Numbered from the stretch's first letter, positions 1 to 6,819 are shown. The stretch: DNA of 7,587 bases from JBQCHF01 sp051953655 (GCA_051953655.1 JBQCIO010000218.1:1-7587); one strand, 5' to 3'. Made by a program: numbers and translations. Notes: generated by a model from the sequence alone, not told the origin.

Positions 1-519
1 GCGGCCGACCTCGCCGCTCGCCGCGGCGTCCCCGCAGCTGCCGCCCGCTGGGCGGACGCCGCGGGCCGGCTGGACGCGGCCGCCCGCCGCAGCTTCGGGG
101 CCACCGGCTGGCAGCGCTACCCCGACGGCGGTGGTGCGGACTCCGCCGTCGCGCTGCTCGGCCCGCCGTTCGCCGCTCCGGACCCGACGGTGGCCGCCGC
201 CGTCGCGCACGCCGCGACCGTCCTGCGCGCGCCGGCCGGCGGCCTGCGCCCGGGGGAGGACTGGGGGTCGGACCGCTCGGTCAGCTGGACCCCCGCCACC
301 GGCTTCGCCCTGCTCGCGGCGGCCGCCGCAGAGGATCGGCCGACCGCGGACGGCTGGCTGCGCTGGTTCGAGGACCACACCACGTCGGTGGGCGCGCTCC
401 CGGAGAAGGTCGACGCGCAGGGCCGGCCGGCGTCGGTCGCCCCGCTGGCGTGGACGGACGCGCTGGTACTGCTGTCGCTGGTCGCGCGGGACGAGGGGCT
501 GCCGGTCCCGCCGGGGTGA
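1..519 (+). CDS. GH15-family glucoamylase-like glycosidase, C-terminal fragment
   Basis: The reading frame is open from the first base of the window and stops with TGA at 517-519, so this is the last 172 codons of a gene that begins to the left. The protein looks like the C-terminal part of the (alpha/alpha)6-barrel of bacterial GH15 enzymes, which hydrolyse alpha-glucosidic bonds of starch, maltodextrins or trehalose from the non-reducing end. The supporting stretches are DSAVALLGPPF (fragment residues about 54-64), a SWTPATGFALL helix (about 98-108), and LPEKVDAQGRPASVAPLAWT (133-152). In glucoamylases the corresponding LPE(Q/K) segment carries the second catalytic glutamate, here probably Glu135, followed by the PLAW segment that closes the barrel. 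No signal peptide or substrate-specificity region is visible because the N-terminus is missing. Substrate therefore cannot be assigned. Family assignment is from remembered motifs. Confidence 0.8.
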   Translation, partial: AADLAARRGVPAAAARWADAAGRLDAAARRSFGATGWQRYPDGGGADSAVALLGPPFAAPDPTVAAAVAHAATVLRAPAGGLRPGEDWGSDRSVSWTPATGFALLAAAAAEDRPTADGWLRWFEDHTTSVGALPEKVDAQGRPASVAPLAWTDALVLLSLVARDEGLPVPPG

Positions 520-575
520 CGGCTTGTCCGGCGGATGCGTTCCGCGGCCGGGCGGCGGTGCGGACGTGGTCGGGG

Positions 576-630
576 GCGGATCTTGATGCGCTGTGCACCC
601 GGCTGAGCGTGGATTTGTCGCAAGATCCGC
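576..630 (+). terminator. Candidate hairpin terminator after the GH15 gene
   Basis: GCGGATCTTG at 576-585 and CAAGATCCGC at 621-630 form a perfect 10-bp inverted repeat around a 35-base loop, beginning 57 bases after the stop codon of the glycosidase gene. A minor inner stem CGCT/AGCG (589-592 with 606-609) could shorten the effective loop. There is no run of T after the stem, which is common for proposed actinobacterial terminators but also makes the call weak. The same arm is reused in the larger inverted repeat with 798-813, so this may be one structure of a repeat element and not a dedicated terminator. Confidence 0.35.
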
Positions 631-779
631 GGGACCGGCGGTCGGCCGCACGGGCCGCATCGCGCCCGGCTGCTGCCGTCATCAGCGCCTTTCCCCTGTG
701 CAGGGCCGCACCGCGCGACGCCACTTCGCCGTCCACCCAGCCCGCCCGCCGATCGTGATGCGCGAACCGTCCGCGAAGA

Positions 780-799
780 GCCTGCACACCCTCCCAGGC
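780..799 (-). terminator. Weak candidate hairpin after the penicillin-binding protein gene
   Basis: On the minus strand, beginning 29 bases beyond the stop codon, GCCTG and CAGGC (799-795 and 784-780) form a 5-bp stem with a 10-base loop, followed by TCTT. The stem is short and the T-stretch minimal, so support is low. It is listed because it is the nearest stem downstream of this gene. Confidence 0.2.
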
Positions 800-828
800 G
801 CATCAAGATCTGCGAACCGGACGTGCCC

Positions 829-2892
829 TCACTTCAGGACGCCCGCCTGGTCGAAGAACGCCCGGGCCACCGGGCCGGCGTCGGCGCCGCCGGAGCCGCC
901 GGACTCGAGCAGGACGGCGACGGCGAGCGGGCCGCGGTAGGCGATGAACCAGGCGTGCGGGGTGCCGCTGTTGTCGCCGTGCTCGGCGGTGCCGGTCTTG
1001 GCGCCCACCTCGCCGGACAGGCCGCGCAGGGCGCGGCCGCTGCCCTGGGTGACGACGCCGGACATCAGGGCCTTGAGGGAGGCGTCGAGCGTCGGGTCCA
1101 GCGGCTGGGCGGCCGAGGTGGGCTTGCGGTCGGCGAGCAGCCAGGGCTGGTGGTAGGCGCCGGACTGCACGGTGGCCGCCACCGCGGCCATCACCAGCGG
1201 GCTGGCCAGCACCTTGCCCTGGCCGATGCCCGCCGCGGCGCGGTCGACGTCGGTGTCGGCCGGCGGCGCGCTCCCGTCGAAGGAGGGGACGCCGAGGTCC
1301 AGCTGCGTGCCGAACCCGAACTCGGCCGCGCGCGAGGACAGGGCGTCCGCGGGCAGGCCCTTGGCCAGGCCGACGAAGGCGGTGTTGCAGGACTGCGCGA
1401 AGTCGGTGCGGAAGGGGACCGTGCCCAGCTCGAAGCCGCCCTGGTTGTGGAACTCCTTGCCGTCGATCACCACCGACTTCGGGCACGGCACCGCGGCGTC
1501 GGGCGACTGGCCGCGGGCCAGCAGCTCGGCGGCGGTGACCACCTTGAAGGTCGATCCCGGCGGGTACTGCCCGGCGAGCGCCTTGTCGGTGCCGTCCGCG
1601 GGGCTGCTCGCGGCGGCGAGGATCGCCCCGGTGCGGGCGTCGACGGCGACCAGCGCGCCGGGCCCGCCACCCTTGGCCAGCGCGGCCTCGGCCGCGCTCT
1701 GCATGCCCAGGTCGAGGGTGGTGCGCAGCGGGGCGCCCGGCTTCGGGGTGAAATCCTCGAGGGTCTTGACCACCGCCTGGTCGGTCCGGTCGATGAGCCG
1801 CACCGCACCGCCCGGCTGCCCGGCCAGCTGCTGCTGGAAGGCCGCCTGCAGCCCGGTCGCGCCGATGTCGTCGACCGAGGAGGCGTAGGGGCCGGCCGCG
1901 GCGAGGGTCTCCTTGGTGGCCGGCAGCACCTGGCCGAGCACGCCGCGGGCGAAGGTGGCGGTGGGGGCGAGGGTGCGGGTGCCGTCGGAGACGATGATGC
2001 CGGGGACCGCGCGCACCCTGGCGGCCACCGGCGCCCACGCCTCCGGGCGCAGGGTGATGACCGGCACCAGCTGGTCCGGCGGCGCCGCGCTCAACCTCGA
2101 GCGCAGGCCCGCGGGGTCGACGTCGAGGAGCTTCGCGGCCGCGTCGAGCCCCTTCGGGTCGGTGGCCTTGCCCGGCTCGACCCCGATCTGCACCACCGGA
2201 CGCGGGCTCATCAGCGCCTTCCCGCCGCGGTCCAGGATCGGCGCCCGGTCGGGCAGCTCGCGCAGGCGGCCCAGCCGGGTCCCCGCGGTGAGCTCGGGAT
2301 GGATGGTGGCCGGGTCGACGTGCACGGTCCAGCCGCCGCCCGCCTTCGGCACCGCCACCACCCGGCCGTCGTAGGACCAGTCGCCCAGCGCGTCCAGGGT
2401 GAGGACGGCGTGGAACGGCACCAGCCGCGAGCCGGCGACGGGCGTGGCCGGCGGCGGTCCGACCGGGGTGGCCGACGCCGCGCCCGAAGGGCTCGCCGAG
2501 GCCGACGAGCCGGAGCCCGGCGTGGGCAGCGGGACGGAGGCGCCGGGGGTCAGGACGGCCTTGCTGACGCGAAGGGTGGAGATCGTCTCGCCGAGCAGGG
2601 TCTTGGTGACGTCGGGGTCGTCGGTGGCCGCCGCCGCGGCGTCGACGTCGAGGCGGGACCATCCCGCGAGGAACGCGCCCGCGGCCTGGGCGGCCGGGTC
2701 CTTCGGTCCGGACGCCTTGCCGCCCGACGAGCCGCCCGTGCAGCCCGCCAGCAGGCCGGCGACGACCAGCACGGCCAGCGCCAGCCGCCGCGTCCGCGGC
2801 GGCAGCCCGGCCCCGACCCGGGTGCCGCGAGGTGTCCCGGATGGTCGGCCTGCTCGGCGTGGTCGACCTGTCCGACGAGCCCGAAAAGCCAC
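829..2892 (-). CDS. Penicillin-binding lipoprotein (class B D,D-transpeptidase, MecA-type N-terminal domain)
   Basis: This 687-aa protein should crosslink peptidoglycan stem peptides outside the membrane, anchored by lipid. Residues 1-51 form a long basic n-region, a hydrophobic stretch (LALAVLVVAGL) and a lipobox LLAGC with the lipidated cysteine at 51. A TRRLAL motif at 34-39 is faintly Tat-like. Residues about 66-195 resemble the NTF2-like domain of MecA/PBP2a, interrupted by a Pro/Ser/Ala-rich insertion near 116-153. A dimerisation/pedestal domain starts at RAPILDRGG (216-224). The transpeptidase domain covers about 390-687 and has all three active-site motifs: STFK with nucleophile Ser447, SCN (501-503) and KTGT (632-635). 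Cysteines near the PCPKSV segment and in SCN may form a disulfide, which is inference. The GTG at 2892 was chosen because GAGGGAG lies just upstream; the GTG at 2931 has no such site. The closest family I know is mycobacterial PBP-lipo (Rv2864c type). It is transcribed divergently from dnaE1. Confidence 0.9.
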   Translation of the reverse strand: MAFRARRTGRPRRAGRPSGTPRGTRVGAGLPPRTRRLALAVLVVAGLLAGCTGGSSGGKASGPKDPAAQAAGAFLAGWSRLDVDAAAAATDDPDVTKTLLGETISTLRVSKAVLTPGASVPLPTPGSGSSASASPSGAASATPVGPPPATPVAGSRLVPFHAVLTLDALGDWSYDGRVVAVPKAGGGWTVHVDPATIHPELTAGTRLGRLRELPDRAPILDRGGKALMSPRPVVQIGVEPGKATDPKGLDAAAKLLDVDPAGLRSRLSAAPPDQLVPVITLRPEAWAPVAARVRAVPGIIVSDGTRTLAPTATFARGVLGQVLPATKETLAAAGPYASSVDDIGATGLQAAFQQQLAGQPGGAVRLIDRTDQAVVKTLEDFTPKPGAPLRTTLDLGMQSAAEAALAKGGGPGALVAVDARTGAILAAASSPADGTDKALAGQYPPGSTFKVVTAAELLARGQSPDAAVPCPKSVVIDGKEFHNQGGFELGTVPFRTDFAQSCNTAFVGLAKGLPADALSSRAAEFGFGTQLDLGVPSFDGSAPPADTDVDRAAAGIGQGKVLASPLVMAAVAATVQSGAYHQPWLLADRKPTSAAQPLDPTLDASLKALMSGVVTQGSGRALRGLSGEVGAKTGTAEHGDNSGTPHAWFIAYRGPLAVAVLLESGGSGGADAGPVARAFFDQAGVLK

Positions 2893-2896
2893 GCTG

Positions 2897-2903
2897 CTCC
2901 CTC
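2897..2903 (-). promoter_or_regulatory. Ribosome binding site that fixes the start of the penicillin-binding protein
   Basis: On the minus strand GAGGGAG precedes the GTG at 2892, with 4 bases between the full motif and the start, or 7 bases counted from its first GAGG. The competing upstream GTG at 2931 is preceded only by GC-rich sequence without a purine-rich stretch. Confidence 0.6.
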
Positions 2904-2970
2904 GTCCGCCGTCCCACCCCGCCGCCGGCACCGCCGGCGACGCCGGGCGTGCCCGCCCCTGGCGTGCAGG

Positions 2971-2976
2971 ACGTTA
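2971..2976 (-). promoter_or_regulatory. Weak -10 candidate for the penicillin-binding protein gene
   Basis: The minus strand reads CCGATAACGTCC here, and TAACGT fits the TANNNT form of an actinobacterial -10 element. It would place the transcript start about 70 bases before the GTG at 2892. No recognisable -35 element lies at the usual distance, where the sequence is only GGCGGG, so this is a single-motif guess. Confidence 0.25.
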
Positions 2977-3095
2977 TCGGACCTTCCCGACCGCCCGCCC
3001 GCCGCGCGGGGGGCCTGCGCCCGGCCCTCCGTCGAAGCCCCGCGCCACCGGCCCGCACCGACACGCCGGGCCGAGCAGGCCCCTTCGCGCAGATC

Positions 3096-3117
3096 CGGGA
3101 GACCGTCCTGGCTCCCG
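3096..3117. promoter_or_regulatory. Inverted repeat CGGGAG-N10-CTCCCG, possible operator
   Basis: CGGGAG (3096-3101) and CTCCCG (3112-3117) are perfect inverted 6-mers with centres 16 bases apart, ending two bases before the TAGACT promoter candidate. The spacing would put the half-sites over the -35 and spacer region, the usual place for a repressor or activator site. GC-rich 6-mers recur by chance in such a genome, so confidence is low. Confidence 0.25.
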
Positions 3118-3119
3118 CC

Positions 3120-3125
3120 TAGACT
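3120..3125 (+). promoter_or_regulatory. Candidate -10 element of the dnaE1 promoter
   Basis: TAGACT matches the TANNNT consensus of the principal actinobacterial sigma factor well and is one of the few AT-containing hexamers in the gap. The expected transcript start near 3132 would give a leader of about 160 bases before the dnaE1 ATG. No good TTGAC-type -35 is present; the sequence at that distance is GGGAGA, part of the inverted repeat just upstream. Confidence 0.4.
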
Positions 3126-3227
3126 CGCTGCGCGACCGACCGATCGCCCCCTCCGCAGGGCCTCCGGGAGGTCGCGCGCAGGGCCCCACCGCCTTCCCCC
3201 GGTGCCGAGCACGCGCAGCACCCGCAC

Positions 3228-3269
3228 CACCAGCTCAGCAGCACCAGCTCAGCAGCACCAGCTCAGCAA
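3228..3269 (+). repeat. Three tandem copies of a 14-base unit in the dnaE1 leader
   Basis: CACCAGCTCAGCAG occurs at 3228-3241 and 3242-3255, and again at 3256-3269 with the last G changed to A, followed by CACC as the start of a fourth unit. The array ends five bases before the purine-rich GGAAGG ribosome binding site of dnaE1. The unit is 14 bases, not a multiple of three, so it is not a coding repeat. Its C/A-rich plus strand should be poorly structured as RNA. Confidence 0.9.
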
Positions 3270-3274
3270 CACCC

Positions 3275-3280
3275 GGAAGG
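3275..3280 (+). promoter_or_regulatory. Ribosome binding site of dnaE1
   Basis: GGAAGG sits 11 bases before the ATG at 3292, somewhat further than usual. An in-frame GTG at 3280 overlaps the motif and so would have no spacing. The ATG is therefore preferred, and it also gives the N-terminus expected of DnaE1. Confidence 0.5.
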
Positions 3281-3291
3281 TGGCCGCCCCC

Positions 3292-6200
3292 ATGGCGTCG
3301 TCGGACTCGTTCGTGCACCTGCACGTCCACACCGAGTACTCGATGCTCGACGGCGCGGCCCGGCTCAAGGACCTGTTCGCCGAGGCCTCGCGCATGGGGA
3401 TGCCCGCGCTGGCCATGACCGACCACGGCAACACCTTCGGCGCCTACGACTTCTGGAAGCAGGCCAGGGGTGCCGGCGTGAAGCCGATCATCGGCACCGA
3501 GGCCTACCTCACCCCCGGCCAGGTGCACCGCACGGACAAGACCCGGGTCCGCTGGGGCAACGGCGGCGAGGACGACGTCTCCGGTGGTGGCGCCTACACC
3601 CACATGACCCTGCTGGCCGAGACCACGGCCGGCATGCACAACCTGTTCCGGCTCTCCTCCCTGGCCAGCCTCGAGGGCTACTACTACAAGCCGCGGATGG
3701 ACCGCGAGCTGCTGCAGACCTACGGCAAGGGGCTCATCGCCACCACCGGCTGCCCGTCCGGGGAGATCCAGACGCTGCTGCGGCTGGGCCGCTACGAGGA
3801 CGCCAAGGCCTCCGCGGGGGAGTTCCGCGACATCTTCGGCCGCGAGAACTTCTTCTGCGAGCTGATGGACCACGGCCTGGGCATCGAGACCCGGATCCGC
3901 CAGGACCTGCTGCGCCTGGCCAAGGAGATGGCGCTCCCGCTGGTCGCCACCAACGACCTGCACTACACCTACAAGGACGACGCCACCGCCCACGAGGTGC
4001 TGCTGTGCGTCCAGTCCGGCTCCACGCTGGCCGACCCCAACCGCTTCCGGTTCGACGCCCAGGACTTCTACCTCAAGAGCGCGGACGAGATGCGCTCGGT
4101 CTGGCGGGAGCACCCCGAGGCCTGCGACAACACCCTGCTCATCGCCGAGCGCTGCGACGTCTCCTTCACCGAGGGGGAGGGCCGCTACATGCCGCGGTTC
4201 CCGTGCCCCGAGGGTGAGAACGAGGAGAGCTGGTTCGTCAAGGAGGTCGAGCGCGGCCTGCACGAGCGCTTCCCGCAGGGGGTCTCGGACGCGGTGCGCA
4301 AGCAGGCCGAGTACGAGGTCGAGGTCATCGTCTCCAAGGGCTACGCGGGCTACTTCCTCGTGGTCGCCGACTTCATCAACTGGGCCAAGAAGAACGGCAT
4401 CCGGGTGGGGCCCGGCCGTGGCTCGGGCGCAGGCTCGATGTGCGCCTACGCGATGCGGATCACCGACCTCGACCCGCTGGCGCACGGGCTGATCTTCGAG
4501 CGGTTCCTCAACCCCGAGCGCATGTCGATGCCCGACTTCGACGTCGACTTCGACGAGCGCCGTCGCGGCGAGGTGATCCGCTACGTCACCGACCGCTACG
4601 GCGAGGACCGGGTCGCCCAGATCGTCACCTACGGCACGATCAAGGCCAAGCAGGCGGTCAAGGACTCCGCCCGGGTGCTCGGCTTCCCGTTCGCCATGGG
4701 CGACCGGATCACCAAGGCCATGCCGCCGGCGGTGATGGGCAAGGACGTCCCGCTCACCGGCATCTTCGACCCCGAGCACAAGCGCTACTCCGAGGCCGGC
4801 GAGTTCCGTGCGCTCTACGAGTCCGACGCCGAGGTGCGCCGGGTGGTGGACACCGCCAAGGGGCTCGAGGGCCTCAAGCGGCAGTGGGGCGTCCACGCGG
4901 CCGGCGTGATCATGAGCTCCGAGCCGCTCATCGGGCTCATCCCGATCATGCGCCGGGAGCAGGACGGCCAGGTCATCACGCAGTTCGACTACCCGACCTG
5001 CGAGACGCTCGGCCTGGTCAAGATGGACTTCCTGGGCCTGCGCAACCTCACGATCCTCGACGACGCGGTCAAGAACATCGAGCTCAACGGCAAGCCGGCC
5101 ATCGACCTCGAGTCGCTGGACCTGGACGACGGCCCCACCTACGAGCTGCTCGGCCGCGGCGACACCCTCGGCGTGTTCCAGTTCGACGGCGGGCCGATGC
5201 GCGCGCTGCTGCGGCTGATGAAGCCGGACAACTTCGAGGACATCTCCGCCGTCGGCGCGCTCTACCGCCCTGGCCCGATGGGCGCCGGCTCGCACACCAA
5301 CTACGCCCTGCGCAAGAACGGCCAGCAGGAGATCACCCCGATCCACCCCGAGCTGGCCGAGCCGCTCAAGGAGATCCTCGGCACGACCTACGGCCTGATC
5401 GTCTATCAGGAGCAGGTCATGGCCATCGCGCAGAAGGTCGCCGGCTACACGCTCGGCAAGGCCGACCTGCTGCGCCGCGCCATGGGCAAGAAGAAGCGCG
5501 AGGTCCTCGACGCCGAGTTCGTCGGCTTCTCCGAGGGCATGAAGGCCAACGGCTTCTCCGACGCCGCGATCAAGACGCTGTGGGACATCCTCGTCCCGTT
5601 CTCGGACTACGCCTTCAACAAGGCCCACTCGGCCGCCTACGGGCTGGTCTCCTACTGGACCGCCTATCTCAAGGCCAACTACCCGGCCGAGTACATGGCC
5701 GCGGTGCTCACCTCGGTGCGCGACGACAAGGACAAGTCGGCGCTCTACCTCAACGAGTGCCGGCGCATGGGCATCAAGGTGCTCCCGCCCGACGTCAACG
5801 AGTCCGACGGCAACTTCACCCCGGTCGGCACCGACATCCGCTTCGGCCTCAACGCCATCCGCAACGTGGGCGCCAACGTCGTCGAGTCGGTCATCCGCAC
5901 CCGCACCGACCGCGGGCGGTTCGCCGACTTCGACGACTTCCTGGACAAGGTCGAGCAGGTGGTCTGCAACAAGAAGACCATCGAGTCGCTGATCAAGGCC
6001 GGGGCGTTCGACTCGCTCGGGCACACCCGGCGCGGGCTGCTGGCCGTGCACGCCGACCGGATCGACGCGGTCATGGAGCTCAAGCGCAACGAGGCCATCG
6101 GCCAGTTCGACCTGTTCGGCGGGGGCGGCGACGGAGGCGGGGCCGACGACGTCGCGCCGCGCCCGCCGATCCCGGTGGGGGAGTGGGAGAAGGCGGCCCT

Positions 6201-6819
6201 GCTGGCCTACGAGCGGGAGATGCTCGGCCTCTACGTCTCCGACCACCCGCTGTTCGGCATCGAGCACGTGCTCTCGGCCGCCTCGGACACCTCGATCTCC
6301 TCGCTCACCGGCAGCGACGACCGCCCCGACGGCGCCGTGGTCACCGTCGGCGGGCTGGTCACCGGCCTGCAGCGCAAGATGACCAAGCAGGGCAACCCGT
6401 GGGCGATCGCCACCCTCGAGGACCTCGAGGGCTCGATCGACGTGATGGTGTTCCCGGCCACCTACCAGCTGGTAGCCACCATGCTGGCCGAGGACGCCGT
6501 CGTCGTGGTCAAGGGGCGGGTCGACCGGCGCGAAGAGGTGCCCAAGCTGGTGGCGATGGAGATCGCCATGCCCGACCTCACCGAGGGCCCGCGCGGGCCG
6601 GTGGTGGTGGCGCTGCCCACGGTGCGCTGCACCCCGCCGGTGGTCGAGCGGCTCAAGGAGGTGCTGCACACCCACCCGGGCACCACCGAGGTGCACCTGC
6701 GGCTGCAGAGCACCGGGCGCAGCACCCTGCTGCGCCTCGGCGACGGGCTGCGGGTCACCCCGTCCCCGGCACTGTTCGGCGACCTCAAGGCGCTGCTCGG
6801 GCCGAGCTGCCTCACCTGA
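3292..6819 (+). CDS. dnaE1: DNA polymerase III alpha subunit, replicative polymerase DnaE1
   Basis: The 1175-aa product is the catalytic subunit of the chromosomal replicase and extends primers 5'->3' with the beta clamp. The N-terminal PHP domain (about 7-290) has all nine metal ligands expected from mycobacterial DnaE1: His11, His13, Asp20, His45, Glu70, His104, Cys154, Asp222 and His224. It is thus likely an active 3'-5' proofreading exonuclease, as shown for M. tuberculosis DnaE1. The polymerase core has GPGRGSGAGS (373-382), the acidic PDFDVDF motif (414-420) and the third catalytic aspartate Asp579 in KMDFLGL. The clamp-binding motif QFDLF is at 938-942, followed by a Gly-rich linker, and an OB fold covers about 1016-1090. 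Length and ending (TPSPALFGDLKALLGP) match the full family. The ATG at 3292 gives the family N-terminus. The closely related DnaE2 mutasome polymerase is excluded by the intact PHP site and clamp motif. Confidence 0.97.
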   Translation: MASSDSFVHLHVHTEYSMLDGAARLKDLFAEASRMGMPALAMTDHGNTFGAYDFWKQARGAGVKPIIGTEAYLTPGQVHRTDKTRVRWGNGGEDDVSGGGAYTHMTLLAETTAGMHNLFRLSSLASLEGYYYKPRMDRELLQTYGKGLIATTGCPSGEIQTLLRLGRYEDAKASAGEFRDIFGRENFFCELMDHGLGIETRIRQDLLRLAKEMALPLVATNDLHYTYKDDATAHEVLLCVQSGSTLADPNRFRFDAQDFYLKSADEMRSVWREHPEACDNTLLIAERCDVSFTEGEGRYMPRFPCPEGENEESWFVKEVERGLHERFPQGVSDAVRKQAEYEVEVIVSKGYAGYFLVVADFINWAKKNGIRVGPGRGSGAGSMCAYAMRITDLDPLAHGLIFERFLNPERMSMPDFDVDFDERRRGEVIRYVTDRYGEDRVAQIVTYGTIKAKQAVKDSARVLGFPFAMGDRITKAMPPAVMGKDVPLTGIFDPEHKRYSEAGEFRALYESDAEVRRVVDTAKGLEGLKRQWGVHAAGVIMSSEPLIGLIPIMRREQDGQVITQFDYPTCETLGLVKMDFLGLRNLTILDDAVKNIELNGKPAIDLESLDLDDGPTYELLGRGDTLGVFQFDGGPMRALLRLMKPDNFEDISAVGALYRPGPMGAGSHTNYALRKNGQQEITPIHPELAEPLKEILGTTYGLIVYQEQVMAIAQKVAGYTLGKADLLRRAMGKKKREVLDAEFVGFSEGMKANGFSDAAIKTLWDILVPFSDYAFNKAHSAAYGLVSYWTAYLKANYPAEYMAAVLTSVRDDKDKSALYLNECRRMGIKVLPPDVNESDGNFTPVGTDIRFGLNAIRNVGANVVESVIRTRTDRGRFADFDDFLDKVEQVVCNKKTIESLIKAGAFDSLGHTRRGLLAVHADRIDAVMELKRNEAIGQFDLFGGGGDGGGADDVAPRPPIPVGEWEKAALLAYEREMLGLYVSDHPLFGIEHVLSAASDTSISSLTGSDDRPDGAVVTVGGLVTGLQRKMTKQGNPWAIATLEDLEGSIDVMVFPATYQLVATMLAEDAVVVVKGRVDRREEVPKLVAMEIAMPDLTEGPRGPVVVALPTVRCTPPVVERLKEVLHTHPGTTEVHLRLQSTGRSTLLRLGDGLRVTPSPALFGDLKALLGPSCLT

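Larger units (their letters stand above)
561..825. repeat. MITE-like outline: 16-bp inverted repeats flanked by 8-bp direct repeats
   Basis: Positions 576-591 (GCGGATCTTGATGCGC) and 798-813 (GCGCATCAAGATCTGC) are inverted copies matching at 15 of 16 positions, spanning 238 bases. Just outside them lies a perfect 8-bp direct repeat CGGACGTG at 561-568 and 818-825, separated from the inverted repeats by 7 and 4 bases. Short terminal inverted repeats plus flanking direct repeats, with no coding content between, is the outline of a miniature transposable or repetitive intergenic element. The direct repeats do not abut the inverted repeats, so they may not be a true target-site duplication. Two diverged inverted copies of a terminator or REP-like element would explain the data equally well. 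Confidence 0.4.
520..828. other. Convergent intergenic region rich in inverted repeats
   Basis: This 309-base gap lies between two converging stop codons (519 on +, 829 on -). I see no convincing gene: the open frames across it have no family resemblance and are what high GC produces by chance. It is visibly less GC-biased than the flanking genes, with AT-containing words such as GGATCTTGATG, GTGGATTTGTCGCAAGATC and GCATCAAGATCTGCGAACC. These words repeat in both orientations and are annotated separately. Transcription from both flanking genes must end in or across this gap, so terminator function is expected here. Confidence 0.7.
2893..3291. other. Divergent intergenic region between the penicillin-binding lipoprotein gene and dnaE1
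   Basis: This 399-base region carries the control sequences of both flanking genes. The leftward half is extremely C-rich on the plus strand and includes the 8-base palindrome CCGCGCGG (3002-3009) in a run able to form GC-rich hairpins. The right part contains a promoter candidate, an inverted repeat and a tandem repeat, listed separately. The dnaE1 reading frame stays open upstream throughout this region, including an in-frame GTG at 3202 and another at 3280, but neither has a suitably spaced ribosome binding site. I see no separate small gene. Confidence 0.65.

Noticed and set aside
593..940. Possible small gene in the convergent gap
   Set aside because: It has no ribosome binding site and no family resemblance, it extends into the 3' end of the opposite-strand gene, and it crosses the inverted repeats.
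2990..3030. GC-rich hairpin potential around CCGCGCGG in the divergent region
   Set aside because: Such short G/C palindromes are expected at this base composition, and neither position nor flanking sequence suggests a function.
803..3064. Second long minus-strand frame overlapping the penicillin-binding protein
   Set aside because: It is Arg/Gly/Pro/Ala-rich and domain-free, and it overlaps a frame with intact lipobox, SxxK, SxN and KTG motifs. It is a composition artefact.
823..3291. Upstream extension of the dnaE1 frame, which has no stop codon for over 2 kb before the ATG
   Set aside because: The extension runs antisense through the penicillin-binding protein gene and the intergenic gap and is low-complexity. 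DnaE1 homology starts at the ATG at 3292.
3202..3291. Alternative in-frame GTG start of dnaE1 adding 30 residues across the tandem 14-mers
   Set aside because: There is no ribosome binding site before 3202, and the added Ser/Thr/Gln-rich residues are not expected in the family.
3235..6696. Very long open frame (1153 codons) antisense to dnaE1
   Set aside because: It is the complement of a strongly G/C-third-position-biased gene, which removes stop codons from the opposite frame. Its translation is His/Val/Asp/Gly/Leu-rich low-complexity protein without any recognisable domain.
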